64,000 nt of DNA, taken from assembly GCF_040049275.1 (NCBI RefSeq), contig NZ_JBDZDT010000003.1, forward strand, positions 310,001 to 374,000. The letters are read 5' to 3'. The notes below the pieces were generated by a model. That model was given only the letters and a program-made list of their open reading frames with translations, did not search any database and was not told the DNA's origin. Made by a program: the position numbers and the translations under genes. Shown here in pieces: positions 52,378-61,329 of this stretch. Origin of the DNA: Aquabacter sp040049275. Its GTDB lineage: Bacteria > Pseudomonadota > Alphaproteobacteria > Rhizobiales > Xanthobacteraceae. How positions within the stretch are numbered: the stretch's first letter is position 1; every line of letters begins with the position of its first letter.

Positions 52378-53961
52378 TCAGGCGTCGTACACCTCGACGA
52401 TCTGCATCATGCCCAGTTCCTCATGGTTCATCATGTGGCAGTGCAGGACGAAGCGGCCGGTGAAGTCGAGGAAGCGGGTGCGGAAGGTGACGCTGCCTTT
52501 GCGCGGCACCACCACCGTGTCGCGCCAATCCTCAACGGCCACCGGCTGGTCGTTCACCGCCACCATCTGGAACGGGTTGGTGTGGATGTGGAAGACGTGG
52601 TCGCTCTCATCCTCATTGACCACCCTCCACTCCTCCACCGCGCCCAGGGGAATGCGGTGGTCGACCCTCTGCGGGTCGAAGGCACGGCCGCAGATGAGAT
52701 AGGTGAACTCCTGGTAGTTCCCGGCCGGCGGATATTCCGGCATCACGGCCTCCAGCGTCAGGAGGCGCCTGTTGGTGACCTCGGCGGCGCCGATCGCCTT
52801 CAGCGGTGATTTTCCCCCCAGCGTTTTGGGGAGCGGCATGGGCAGCGGCTCGCCCTCCACGATGAGCCGCGCCAGCGGCCCAGTGGGCGAGGGATAGCCC
52901 TGGTCGTTGGCAATGGCCCGCAACATGTAGGTTCCCGGTACGCCGGCCTTCACCAGCACGTCGGCGCGCTGGCCCGGCGCCATGAGCAGCGCGTCGCTGC
53001 GCGCCATCTCCGGCCGCCTTATGCCGTCGAAGGCGATGGCGGTGAGGGCGTGCCCGTCGAGGGCGAGGTTGAGATTGTCCTCATGGCCCGTATGCACAAT
53101 GCGCCAGCGCCGCACCTCACCCGGCCGCATGCGGATGACCGGCTCGCGCTGGCCGTTGACAGAGAGGAAGCGCGGCACCGCCTCGGGCCACACCGTGTCG
53201 TAGGTCTCGATGGTGCCGCGATAGTCGAACAGCACCTCGTTGAGGAGCAGCACCTGCTCGGCGGCGGCCTTGATCTCGGGAATATCGTCGAAATCGCCCT
53301 CGATGATCAGCACGCCGGACATGCCGCTCACCATCTGGATGTCGGCGCTGCCATGCTTGTGCGGATGATACCAATAAGTACCGCGCGGATGGTCTGCCGG
53401 AATGGCGATCTCAATGTCGTAACCCTGCCCCGGCTCCATCACGCGGAACACATTGTCGGCGATGCCGCCGGGGCTCACATGCCCGCCATGGAAATGAAAA
53501 TTCGTCGAGTTGAAATGGTGCGGCAGCGTCATGTCCGCCGGCATGGGGTCGGGGTTCGGCGGCAGCTGGTTGTCGAGCCGGATGCGCAGCACGTCGCCCG
53601 GCTGCACCCGCAGCGTCGGGGCGGGGATGTTGCCTTCATACATGCGCAGAGCGAGCCGGTAGCCGCCGATATTCTTGTAGGCATAGGCGACGCGCAGGCT
53701 GGTGCGCAGCTCGCCGCCGGCCGAGCGGCGGATCTCGGGCTCCACCAGCGCCGCATTCCTGTCCCAGGGCGCGCGCGGCACGCCGCGATGCCGGTGGTCG
53801 CCGCCCATGTCCATGGCATCGTCCGCCGCGCTGCGGCGCATGAACAGCGTGCCCAGCGCCCCGGAGGCCAGGAGCAATGTGCCGAGCCCTGCGCCACTCA
53901 GCAAAAGGCGGCGGCGCGCGGGGGATTGAACCGACCGTTCGCTTGGGGAAGGCATAGGCAT
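52378..53961 (-). CDS. Multicopper oxidase (CueO/CopA-like)
   Basis: A 527-residue periplasmic three-domain copper oxidase. An N-terminal leader with arginines (SPARRRLLLSGAGLGTLLLASGA) suggests Tat export. All four copper-binding blocks are present: FHFHGGHVS, GTYWYHPHKHGSA, HVFHIHTNPF and LHCHMMNHEELGMM, so the T1 and trinuclear sites should be complete. Possible substrates are Cu(I), Fe(II), Mn(II) or phenolics. Starts at 53961 and 53955 are both possible; CTGGAG lies directly upstream. Two exact tandem copies of a 15-base word precede it. It is convergent with the Bug receptor gene. Confidence 0.92.
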   Translation of the reverse strand: MPMPSPSERSVQSPARRRLLLSGAGLGTLLLASGALGTLFMRRSAADDAMDMGGDHRHRGVPRAPWDRNAALVEPEIRRSAGGELRTSLRVAYAYKNIGGYRLALRMYEGNIPAPTLRVQPGDVLRIRLDNQLPPNPDPMPADMTLPHHFNSTNFHFHGGHVSPGGIADNVFRVMEPGQGYDIEIAIPADHPRGTYWYHPHKHGSADIQMVSGMSGVLIIEGDFDDIPEIKAAAEQVLLLNEVLFDYRGTIETYDTVWPEAVPRFLSVNGQREPVIRMRPGEVRRWRIVHTGHEDNLNLALDGHALTAIAFDGIRRPEMARSDALLMAPGQRADVLVKAGVPGTYMLRAIANDQGYPSPTGPLARLIVEGEPLPMPLPKTLGGKSPLKAIGAAEVTNRRLLTLEAVMPEYPPAGNYQEFTYLICGRAFDPQRVDHRIPLGAVEEWRVVNEDESDHVFHIHTNPFQMVAVNDQPVAVEDWRDTVVVPRKGSVTFRTRFLDFTGRFVLHCHMMNHEELGMMQIVEVYDA

Positions 53962-53971
53962 AAGCTCCAGA

Positions 53972-54001
53972 GGGAGTTCCGGGTGGGGGAGTTCCGGGTG
54001 G
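53972..54001 (-). repeat. Exact 15-bp tandem duplication in the multicopper oxidase leader
   Basis: GGGAGTTCCGGGTGG occurs twice back to back (53972-53986 and 53987-54001), 11 bases upstream of the start codon. Reading on the minus strand it is CCACCCGGAACTCCC twice. Confidence 0.85.
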
Positions 54002-54279
54002 TCTTCGAGGATTGGAGGGAAACGGCGAAGCAGAACCGCGATGGACGCTCGAGCCTTACTGCGAGGCTTATGTTTGGTCGAGGTATTTCTTGGACGTTTG
54101 CTGTCCCCAAGGCGCTGCAAGCCATCGCTGGCACAAGATTTGTCTGGCACCGGCCACGGCGACCCCGGCGTGCGCCCCATCAGCCCTTGGGCGGAGGCGC
54201 CAGCGCGCGTCTCGCCGCTGGGCGCGGCCAGCCGAGGCCCGAGGATGCAAGGCGGCCTTTTAGCGCTTATATCAAGGCC

Positions 54280-55179
54280 ATGAGTGCTCCTCTCGTCTTC
54301 GACCGCGCCCTGCTGCGCCGCCGGCTCGCCCGAGCCGCGATGCTGGGGCCTGCGGAATTCCTGGTGGACCGCGTGGCCGACGACATGGCCGAGCGCGTCG
54401 GCGCGGTGAAGCGGACCTTCCATCGCGCGCTGGACCTCGGGACGCCCACGGATGCCGTGGTGCGGGCGCTTCACGCCGCGCCCATGGTGAAGAGCCTCAT
54501 CCGGGCCGCTCCGCTGCCCCTGGGGCTGAATGGCGAAACTCCGGCGGTGGTGGCCGATGAAGAGGCCCTCCCCTTCGCCGACGCGTCGCTGGATCTCGTG
54601 GTCTCGGCTTTGGCCCTGCAGAACGTCAACGACCTTCCCGGCGTCTTCGCCCAGATCCGCCGCGCCTTGAAGCCGGACGGCCTGTTCCTCGCCGCCATGA
54701 TCGGCGGCGCGAGCCTCGCCGAGCTGCGCGAGGTGTTCGCCGTGGCCGAGAGCGAGACCATCGGCGGCGTCTCTCCCCGCGTCGCGCCCTTCGTGGACGT
54801 GCGCGACCTCGGCGGCCTGCTCCAGCGCGCCGGCTTCGCCCTGCCAGTGACGGACGTGGACCGGGTGACGGTGCGCTATTCCAATCCCTTCGCCCTGTTC
54901 GCGGACCTGCGCTGCATGGGCGCGACGAATGCACTGGCCGAGCGCCGCCGGGTGCCGCTGCGCCGGGAGACCCTGTCGCGGGCGGCGGGGGCCTATTCCG
55001 AGCGCTATGCGGACGCGGACGGGCGCGTCAGGGCGACGTTCGAGATCGTCTGGCTCTCCGGCTGGGTGCCGCACGAGAGCCAGCAGAAGCCGCTGCGCCC
55101 CGGCTCGGCCAAGATGCGGCTGGCGGATGCGCTGGGGACGGTGGAGCAGGGGACGGGGGATGTGACGGGGAGGCGGTAG
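54280..55179 (+). CDS. SAM-dependent methyltransferase (BioC/NDUFAF5-like)
   Basis: Class I methyltransferase, 299 residues. The N-terminal segment VFDRALLRRRLARAA is typical of the alphaproteobacterial relatives of BioC and of the mitochondrial complex-I factor NDUFAF5. The SAM-binding glycine motif is weak (ALDLGTPTDAVVRAL). DEEALPFADASLDLVVSALALQNVNDLP is the usual motif II/III region, followed by ALKPDGLFLAAMIGGASLAELR. The ATG at 54280 is chosen because conservation begins there; the frame is open far upstream. It ends seven bases before a MITE-like element. The target is unknown; a role in respiratory-complex assembly is possible by homology only. Confidence 0.85.
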   Translation: MSAPLVFDRALLRRRLARAAMLGPAEFLVDRVADDMAERVGAVKRTFHRALDLGTPTDAVVRALHAAPMVKSLIRAAPLPLGLNGETPAVVADEEALPFADASLDLVVSALALQNVNDLPGVFAQIRRALKPDGLFLAAMIGGASLAELREVFAVAESETIGGVSPRVAPFVDVRDLGGLLQRAGFALPVTDVDRVTVRYSNPFALFADLRCMGATNALAERRRVPLRRETLSRAAGAYSERYADADGRVRATFEIVWLSGWVPHESQQKPLRPGSAKMRLADALGTVEQGTGDVTGRR

Positions 55180-55185
55180 AGGCGC

Positions 55186-55393
55186 CTTGTCCTGGGCGCA
55201 TGAAACGAAGCGCAGCGCAGTGGAATGCGACCCGGGACCCAGCGCAAGGAACCGCCGAAGGCGCTTCAACCCATCTGCGACGCTGCGCGGCGGAGATGCT
55301 CTTTACGCTGGTCGCGGGTTGACGGCTTCGCCGGAGTCTTGCGCTGGGTCCCGGACCTGCGTTCGCGCTGCGCGTTCACTTGTCCAGGACAAG
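55186..55393. mobile_element. 208-bp MITE-like element
   Basis: Ends form a 10-bp terminal inverted repeat CTTGTCCTGG (55186-55195) / CCAGGACAAG (55384-55393). Inside is a perfect 17-bp inverted repeat CCGGGACCCAGCGCAAG (55232-55248) / CTTGCGCTGGGTCCCGG (55338-55354). Further imperfect pairing exists between GCGCAGCGCAG and GCGCTGCGCG. It has no coding capacity and fits exactly between two convergent stops (55179 and 55396). Confidence 0.8.
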
Positions 55394-55395
55394 CC

Positions 55396-56010
55396 CTACC
55401 CCCCATGCTTCTCCAGAAACCCTTCCACCGGCAGCGCGCGGAAATCCTCCAGCGCGGCCCGCAGCCGGTCGTGGCTCCAGTCCCACCAGGAAAGCGCCAT
55501 CAGCCGCGCGCCCACGGCCTCGGGGAACCGCCGCTTCACCTCCCGCGCGGGCACGCCGGCGACGATGGTGTAGGGCGCCACATCCTTCGTCACCACCGCC
55601 CCGGCCGCGATCACCGCCCCGGTGCCGATGGTGCGACCCGGCAGGATGATGGCCCCGTGGCCGATCCACACGTCATGGCCGATGGTGACACGGTGGTCGC
55701 GCCGCCACTGGAAGAAGTCAGCATCGTCCTGCGCATCATCGAAATAGGCGGCGGCGCGATAGGTGAAATGGTTCTGGCTCGCCCGCCACATGGGATGGTT
55801 GCCGGGATTGATCCGCACCATGGAGGCGATGGAGCAGAATTTGCCGATGCCCGAATAGGCGATGTCGGAATCATGCTCCACATAGGAATAGTCGCCCATC
55901 TCCACTTCCAGAAGCGTCACCCGCGAGCCCACTTCCGTGTAGCGGCCAAGCGCGCTGCGGGTCAGCCGCGCGGTGGGGTCGAGCGTGGGGTCGACGCCGA
56001 GCTTCTTCAT
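55396..56010 (-). CDS. Hexapeptide-repeat acetyltransferase of a phosphonate cluster
   Basis: A 204-residue left-handed beta-helix acyltransferase (XAT/CatB-like; TIGR03308-type 'phosphonate metabolism transferase'). Hexapeptide repeats and the catalytic region are visible: FCSIASMVRINPGNHPMWRASQNHF, VTIGHDVWIGHGAIILPG, GTGAVIAAGAVVTKDVAPY, VAGVPAREVKRRF. Members near phnM are thought to act on phosphonates or pathway intermediates. The ATG at 56010 begins three bases after the DUF1045 stop, so the two are co-transcribed. The end abuts a MITE-like element. Related enzymes acetylate chloramphenicol, so an antibiotic-resistance label would be misleading here. Confidence 0.85.
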   Translation of the reverse strand: MKKLGVDPTLDPTARLTRSALGRYTEVGSRVTLLEVEMGDYSYVEHDSDIAYSGIGKFCSIASMVRINPGNHPMWRASQNHFTYRAAAYFDDAQDDADFFQWRRDHRVTIGHDVWIGHGAIILPGRTIGTGAVIAAGAVVTKDVAPYTIVAGVPAREVKRRFPEAVGARLMALSWWDWSHDRLRAALEDFRALPVEGFLEKHGG

Positions 56011-56013
56011 GGG

Positions 56014-56712
56014 TCACACCCTGCGCAGGGGCGTGCGGTGGACAATGCGGAAGCGCTCGTCCGGCGCATCCTGGCGGTAGAGCGCGAGGTCGAACACCTC
56101 CAGCGGCATGTTGGCGCCGGAGGCGATGAAGGCTTCGCTCAAGGCGTTGCAGGCATGGGAGCGCACGCCATCCTCCAGGGACCCGGTAAGGGTCATGTGG
56201 AAGCGGAATTCTTCCAGCACGTAAGGATAGCCGTAGCGGTCGAGATACTCCCGCTGGCGCGGGGAGAGCCCGTTCGGCCGGCGGCGCGCGATCTCCTGCT
56301 CGCTCAAGGGGGCGCGGTACGCATCAAGGTCCACCACCGCGCAGCCGGCGAGGTCGAGAAGCGCCGGCACGGGGCCGGACGGCACCAAAGCGATGAAGGT
56401 GCCGATCTCGCGCACGCTCAAGGCGCCGAGTTCGAAGCCGTGATGCTCCTGCGCCACCTCAGCCAAAGCACTGAAGAGGTCCGCCTCGCTGCGGCCCTCG
56501 GCAAGGCGGAAGGGCGCCTTCAGCGTGCCGTGGAAGCCGTAGCGCCGGGGCTCGGCGGTGAGATCGTGCCAAGTTTCGGCATCGAAGCCCGGAAGGTCCG
56601 GAGGGGTGAGGGCGCCACCGGAGGCGGCGTCATAGCCGAGGATGGAGGAGCCGAAGGCCCAGAGGAAACTGTCGGGGGGCGGCGCGAGATAGACGGCGTA
56701 ACGCACGGACAC
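56014..56712 (-). CDS. DUF1045 phosphonate-associated 2H phosphoesterase-like protein
   Basis: A 232-residue protein of the DUF1045 / TIGR03223 family, found in phosphonate (phn) operons. The two 2H-phosphoesterase motifs are present: YGFHGTLKAPF and FRFHMTLTG, each with an H-x-T/S core. An RNA-ligase/cyclic-phosphodiesterase-like fold is expected; in phosphonate metabolism a role on cyclic phosphate intermediates is plausible. Translation most likely begins at the GTG at 56712, eight bases after GGGAGG, since the frame upstream belongs to another gene's shadow. It lies 64 bases downstream of phnM on the same strand. Confidence 0.85.
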   Translation of the reverse strand: MSVRYAVYLAPPPDSFLWAFGSSILGYDAASGGALTPPDLPGFDAETWHDLTAEPRRYGFHGTLKAPFRLAEGRSEADLFSALAEVAQEHHGFELGALSVREIGTFIALVPSGPVPALLDLAGCAVVDLDAYRAPLSEQEIARRRPNGLSPRQREYLDRYGYPYVLEEFRFHMTLTGSLEDGVRSHACNALSEAFIASGANMPLEVFDLALYRQDAPDERFRIVHRTPLRRV

Positions 56713-56776
56713 GTCGGCACCTCCCGGAAATGTCGGCCTCAGCCATCCCGGCCCGGGATGGCGCCCTCGAACCTGT

Positions 56777-57913
56777 TTAGAAGACCCGCGCGCCCTCCAC
56801 CAGAACCTCGCGCACGATGGGGGTGCCCTCCACCATCCGGAAGCGCACCAGATCGGCGCGCAGGCCGAGAGCGAGGCGGCCGCGATCCTCCAGGCCCGCC
56901 ATGCGGGCGGGGGCGGAAGTGACGAGGGCCATGGCGGCGGGCAGGCCGATGCCGCCCTCGCGCCCCAGCACCGCCACCGCCTGGAGCATGCTGGCCGGCA
57001 CATAGTCCGAGGCGAGCGCGTCGAGGAGGCCGGCGGCGGCAAGATCCTTCATGGCGACGCCGCCGGAATGGGAGCCGCCGCGCACCACGTTGGGCGCCCC
57101 GCCGATGGTGGTGAGGCCCGCTTTGTGGGCGGCGCCGGCGGCCTCCAGGGTGGTGGGGAATTCGGAAATGGTGCAGCCCGCCGCCTGTGCCTCGGCCACG
57201 TGCTCCAAAGTGGTGTCGTCATGGCTGGCGCGCACGATCTGCGTTTCCCGCAGCAGGGCCGCGAGCCGCTCGAAATTGCCGGCCACCGCCGCCCGGCCGC
57301 GCTCGGTGCGATCGCGCAGTTCCTGGTCCACCTCCGGCGCGGTCTTGCCGATGCCGAGGAGGAAGGTGCGCAGATGCTCGAGATTGCGCCACTGCCGCGC
57401 GCCGGGCGTATGGTCCATGAGGGAAGCGAGGCCGACAATGGGGCGGGTGAGCTCCGGCTCCACCAGCTCCACCACGCCGGGGTCGGTCAATTCGCAGCGC
57501 AGATGGATGCGGTGGTCGGCCCGGAACAAAGGCGCGCCCGCTTCCACCGCCTCCAGCATCTGCGCGAACAATTCCTTGCGGATGGATTTGGCCTGGTCGA
57601 ACCCGCCGGCGGACAAGGCGTCGAACACGGTGGTCACGCCGGAGGCCACCATCTGCCCGTCATGGGCGAGGGCGGCGGCGCGCTTGTCCGGCCACACCAC
57701 TTTCGGGCGGGGCACGAAATGGTTCTCCAGCGCGTCCGTGTGCAGATCGATGAGGCCGGGGCCGAGATAGTCGCCCGCGCAATCCACCGCGCCGGGCAAA
57801 TGCGAGCGGCCCGCATCGATGGCGGCGATCCGGCCGTCCCGGATGAGGATCGTGCCCTCCTCGACCCGGTCTTCGAGCAGAAGCTGGGCGTTCGTCAGCA
57901 CGGTCTCGGGCAC
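56777..57913 (-). CDS. phnM: Alpha-D-ribose 1-methylphosphonate 5-triphosphate diphosphatase
   Basis: PhnM, 378 residues, an amidohydrolase-fold enzyme removing pyrophosphate from the ribosyl-phosphonate triphosphate in C-P lyase metabolism. Motifs include the N-terminal metal site GLIDLHTDALENH, the SHDDTTLEHV segment, and ASDYVPASMLQAV near the C-terminal metal site. The likely start is a GTG at 57913 with AAGGA upstream. The core C-P lyase genes phnG-L and the transporter phnCDE are not in the window. Downstream are DUF1045 and a hexapeptide transferase, an arrangement common in rhizobia. Confidence 0.93.
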   Translation of the reverse strand: MPETVLTNAQLLLEDRVEEGTILIRDGRIAAIDAGRSHLPGAVDCAGDYLGPGLIDLHTDALENHFVPRPKVVWPDKRAAALAHDGQMVASGVTTVFDALSAGGFDQAKSIRKELFAQMLEAVEAGAPLFRADHRIHLRCELTDPGVVELVEPELTRPIVGLASLMDHTPGARQWRNLEHLRTFLLGIGKTAPEVDQELRDRTERGRAAVAGNFERLAALLRETQIVRASHDDTTLEHVAEAQAAGCTISEFPTTLEAAGAAHKAGLTTIGGAPNVVRGGSHSGGVAMKDLAAAGLLDALASDYVPASMLQAVAVLGREGGIGLPAAMALVTSAPARMAGLEDRGRLALGLRADLVRFRMVEGTPIVREVLVEGARVF

Positions 57914-57981
57914 GGGGATCTAGTCCTTGAAGGGCGGGGCGCGGCCCGCTGTGTCATGCCATCGTGACGGCGGCGTGACCG

Positions 57982-59532
57982 TCACGCAGGTTGCTTCACC
58001 CGGTAGAGCTGGAACCGGGAGCCTTCCTGCACCAGGGTAAGGCGGTCCGGGTCGGGGTTGAGATCGCCCCGCTCGGTGAAGAGCAGATAGACATAGTTGA
58101 AATGCTTCGGCCAGAGGTCCCAATAGCGCGGGCCGTCGGGGGTCGGGTCATCCGCGCTCAGCAGCATCTGCTCCAGCGTGGGCGGGTTGCCGTCCTCGGT
58201 GTCCACGAAGTCCCGATAGGGCGGGTTCACCCTGAGGATCTGCTTTCCCGCCACGGTGAAGGCGGTGGTCACCAAAGCCGATTTCTCGATGATGGCGAGG
58301 CAGGCCGCATGGACGAGGCCGAGATCGGTGGGGTTCGAGCCGCCCCGCGGGTCGGCATAGACCACGAGGACGCGGGACCCGCGCGTGATCTTGCCCACCG
58401 ATTCCTGGAACGATTCCGTCCAATGGGAAAGGCGGTCCCACACCAGCTGCACTTCTCCCACCCGGATGGCCAGAAGGGCGATGAGGATGATGCCGAACCC
58501 CTGCCGCACCATGCGGTGGCGCAGATCCACCCGCACCGCCGCCACCACCATGAAGGCGAGGGCCGCCGGCAGGCGCTGGTCGGCCATGTAGGTGGCGAAG
58601 GCGGTGCGCGGCATGATCAGGTAGATCGCCCCGCCGACGATCAATAGGGGCATGAGGAAGGTGGCGGTGCGCACCAGCCCGTGCCGCAGGGCCCAGACGC
58701 CGGAAATGATCACCACGCCCGTGAGCGCGAAGGCGACCACGTCGTAATAGACGTTGATGACGAATTCGACGCCGTCCACCTTGCCCTGCGGCTGCCAGTA
58801 ATTCTGGCTGGACAGGCCGAGGGTCGGGCTCATCCACATCAGCGGCAGCACGATGAGGAACGGCAGGCCCGCGGCGCAGAAGGCCATGAGGCGCGGGCGC
58901 AGCGGCGTGCCGCGGGTGTCCATCAGGCGCGAGATTTCATACGACAGAAGCCCGATGCCATAGATGCCCAGCGCCACCAGGTGGCAGAAGAACAGCGCGA
59001 CGATGAAGGCCGCCGAGACGGCGAAGCGCGCCCAGCTCTCACGCAGGAAGACCCAGCAAGCGAGCGCGACGAGCGCGAGGCCGATGCCGAAGATGTAGTT
59101 CATCACCCCGATGAGGAAGATGCCGTTATAGAGCAGCGGAAAGGCCAGAAGCGCGGTGGCCGACCAGGTGCCGAACAGCGCCCGGTTGAGCGCCAGCGTG
59201 CCGAAGGCGATGAGGGCGAAGCAGGAGAGCGTGTAGATCTCGCCGGCGACATAGATGTCCGCGAACTTGTCGATGATGGGCACCAGCATGTCCATCATGA
59301 GATTGGGGATCACCGCCCATTCCAGGGAATAATAGCGCTTGAGGTCGGGGTCGGTCGGCAGCTTCGCGATGATCTGCATGCGCGAGAGATGGTTGACATA
59401 GTCCGACAGGGGCGGGATCGGATGCGTCAGGATCGGCACCGCCACCACCGCAAGGCACAGGACGAAGAGCAGCGCGATGAGGCCGCGGCTGAGGTCGGCG
59501 GGTCGGCGGCCGGGGTGCGGGTCCACGATCAT
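57982..59532 (-). CDS. Polytopic membrane protein, GT-C-like, function unknown
   Basis: A 516-residue integral membrane protein with about ten to twelve hydrophobic helices in residues ~20-400. A soluble C-terminal part of ~120 residues follows (VLVVYADPRGGSNPTDLGL; NYVYLLFTERGDLNPDPDRLTLV). After the first helix there is a loop with PPLSDYVNHLSRMQI; an Asp in this position is typical of GT-C glycosyltransferases such as PMT, so a lipid-linked sugar transferase is possible but unproven. The start at 59532 (MIVDPHPG) is preferred over the ATG at 59583. It is divergent from argB, 179 bases away. Confidence 0.7.
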   Translation of the reverse strand: MIVDPHPGRRPADLSRGLIALLFVLCLAVVAVPILTHPIPPLSDYVNHLSRMQIIAKLPTDPDLKRYYSLEWAVIPNLMMDMLVPIIDKFADIYVAGEIYTLSCFALIAFGTLALNRALFGTWSATALLAFPLLYNGIFLIGVMNYIFGIGLALVALACWVFLRESWARFAVSAAFIVALFFCHLVALGIYGIGLLSYEISRLMDTRGTPLRPRLMAFCAAGLPFLIVLPLMWMSPTLGLSSQNYWQPQGKVDGVEFVINVYYDVVAFALTGVVIISGVWALRHGLVRTATFLMPLLIVGGAIYLIMPRTAFATYMADQRLPAALAFMVVAAVRVDLRHRMVRQGFGIILIALLAIRVGEVQLVWDRLSHWTESFQESVGKITRGSRVLVVYADPRGGSNPTDLGLVHAACLAIIEKSALVTTAFTVAGKQILRVNPPYRDFVDTEDGNPPTLEQMLLSADDPTPDGPRYWDLWPKHFNYVYLLFTERGDLNPDPDRLTLVQEGSRFQLYRVKQPA

Positions 59533-59711
59533 TCGCAAAGGGTCCGGGGAGATAAGGCTGCGCCAAGGTGGCGCGCACGACACCGCTGTAAGGGCAAATG
59601 TGGTCGTTGCGAGGCCGCCATATCATTGGCCTATGGAAGAGGCATTCAACTTTTCGCGGTGATGGTCTAAAACCCGCCCGCCCGCCCGCCCGAAACGAAA
59701 GATCCCCCGCC

Positions 59712-60617
59712 ATGAGCGCGCATACCCCCGAGATCGACGCGCAGGGCCAGCTCCAGGCCCAGGTGCTCACGAAGGCTCTCCCCCACATGCAGCGGTATGA
59801 CGACGCCATCGTCGTGGTGAAATATGGCGGCCATGCCATGGGCGACGAGAGCGTGGCCCGCCACTTCGCCGAGGACATCGTGCTTCTGGAGCAGTCCGGG
59901 GTGAACCCGGTGGTGGTCCATGGCGGCGGCCCGCAGATCGGCGCCATGCTGGAGAAGCTCGGCATCAAGTCGCAATTCGCGGCGGGCCTGCGCATCACCG
60001 ACAAGGCCACCATCGAGATCGTCGAGATGGTGCTGGCCGGTTCCATCAACAAGCAGATCGTCGGCTTCATCAACGAAGCGGGCGGCAAGGCCATCGGCCT
60101 GTGCGGCAAGGACGGCAACATGGTGGTCGCCCGGAAGGCGACCCGCACCATCACCGACCCGGACAGCAAGATCGAGCAGGTGGTGGACCTCGGCTTCGTG
60201 GGCGAGCCCGACACGGTGGACACCATGGTGCTCGACCAGATCCTCGGCCGCGAGCTGATCCCGGTTCTCGCCCCCGTGGCGGCGGCGGTGGACGGCGGCA
60301 CCTACAACGTGAACGCCGACACCTTCGCCGGGGCCATCGCCGGGGCGCTCGGCGCCAAGCGCCTGCTCATGCTCACTGACGTGCCCGGCGTGCTCGACAA
60401 GAACAAGCAGCTCATTCCCGAGCTCACCATCGCCGAGGCGCGCCGGCTGATCGCCGACGGCACCGTCTCCGGCGGCATGATCCCGAAGGTGGAAACCTGC
60501 ATCTACGCCCTGGAGCAGGGCGTCGAGGGTGTGGTCATCCTGGACGGGAAGGTGCCGCACTCGGTGCTGCTGGAGCTGCTCACCGATCACGGGGCGGGAA
60601 CGCTCATCAAGCGCTGA
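59712..60617 (+). CDS. argB: Acetylglutamate kinase
   Basis: N-acetylglutamate kinase, 301 residues, second step of arginine synthesis. Amino-acid-kinase motifs: VVVKYGGHAMGD (phosphate-binding Lys and Gly-rich loop), VVVHGGGPQIGAML, NVNADTFAGAIAGAL and KRLLMLTDVPGVLD. The N-terminal extension with a helix (ILTKALPHMQRYDD-like, residues ~12-32) is the type found in arginine-sensitive hexameric enzymes, so feedback inhibition by arginine is likely. It is followed after seven bases by the HAD nucleotidase, the usual alphaproteobacterial neighbour. Confidence 0.97.
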   Translation: MSAHTPEIDAQGQLQAQVLTKALPHMQRYDDAIVVVKYGGHAMGDESVARHFAEDIVLLEQSGVNPVVVHGGGPQIGAMLEKLGIKSQFAAGLRITDKATIEIVEMVLAGSINKQIVGFINEAGGKAIGLCGKDGNMVVARKATRTITDPDSKIEQVVDLGFVGEPDTVDTMVLDQILGRELIPVLAPVAAAVDGGTYNVNADTFAGAIAGALGAKRLLMLTDVPGVLDKNKQLIPELTIAEARRLIADGTVSGGMIPKVETCIYALEQGVEGVVILDGKVPHSVLLELLTDHGAGTLIKR

Positions 60618-60624
60618 GCCCATC

Positions 60625-61329
60625 ATGATCGATGAGAAGACCCTGCGCGGGTTCGAGGGCGTGGAGACCTGGGTCTTCGACCTGGACAACACGCTCTATC
60701 CCGCCCGGCACGACCTCTGGGGCCAGCTGGATGCGCGCATGCGCGACTATGTGGCGAACTTCCTCGGGGTCACGCCCGAGGAAGCCTTCGTGGTGCAGAA
60801 GGATTATTACCGGCGCTACGGCACCTCCCTGCGGGGCCTCATGATCGAGCACGGCCTCGATCCGGCCCCGTTCCTGGAGCATGTCCACGACGTGGACCTG
60901 TCGAACCTCGATCCCTCCCCGCGCCTTGCGGCCGCCATCGAGCAGCTGCCCGGCACCAAGCTCGTCTATACGAACGGGTCCGAGCAGCACGCCAAGAACG
61001 TGCTCGGCAAGCTCGGCCTCGGCGGCCATTTCGCCGCCGTCCACGACATCGTCGCGGCCGAATTCCACCCCAAGCCCACCGAGGAGGCCTACCAGCGCTT
61101 CCTCAGGGCCCACGGGGTGGAGCCAAAACGGGCCGCCATGTTCGAGGACCTGGCCCGCAACCTCGAAGTGCCGCACCGCCTCGGCATGGCCACCGTTCTG
61201 GTGGTGGCGCCGGACGAGCGCATCGAGGCGAACGAGAGCTGGGAATTCGAGGGCCGCGAGGCCGCCTATGTGGACCATGTGACGGACGATCTCGCAGGGT
61301 TCTTGGAGCAGCTGGGCCTGAACTCATGA
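60625..61329 (+). CDS. HAD-family pyrimidine 5'-nucleotidase
   Basis: A 234-residue HAD phosphatase of the SDT1/YjjG-like pyrimidine 5'-nucleotidase group. Motif I is WVFDLDNTLYP, motif II lies in LVYTNGSEQHA, and motifs III/IV in HPKPTEEAYQRF and AAMFEDLARNL. It is coupled to argB and overlaps the next gene by four bases (ATGA). Typical alphaproteobacterial clusters place dapD next; here a GNAT gene takes that place. Confidence 0.9.
   Translation: MIDEKTLRGFEGVETWVFDLDNTLYPARHDLWGQLDARMRDYVANFLGVTPEEAFVVQKDYYRRYGTSLRGLMIEHGLDPAPFLEHVHDVDLSNLDPSPRLAAAIEQLPGTKLVYTNGSEQHAKNVLGKLGLGGHFAAVHDIVAAEFHPKPTEEAYQRFLRAHGVEPKRAAMFEDLARNLEVPHRLGMATVLVVAPDERIEANESWEFEGREAAYVDHVTDDLAGFLEQLGLNS

Noticed and set aside
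55396..56010. Hexapeptide acyltransferase as a chloramphenicol resistance gene
   Set aside because: The fold is shared, but the operon with phnM and DUF1045 points to phosphonate metabolism.
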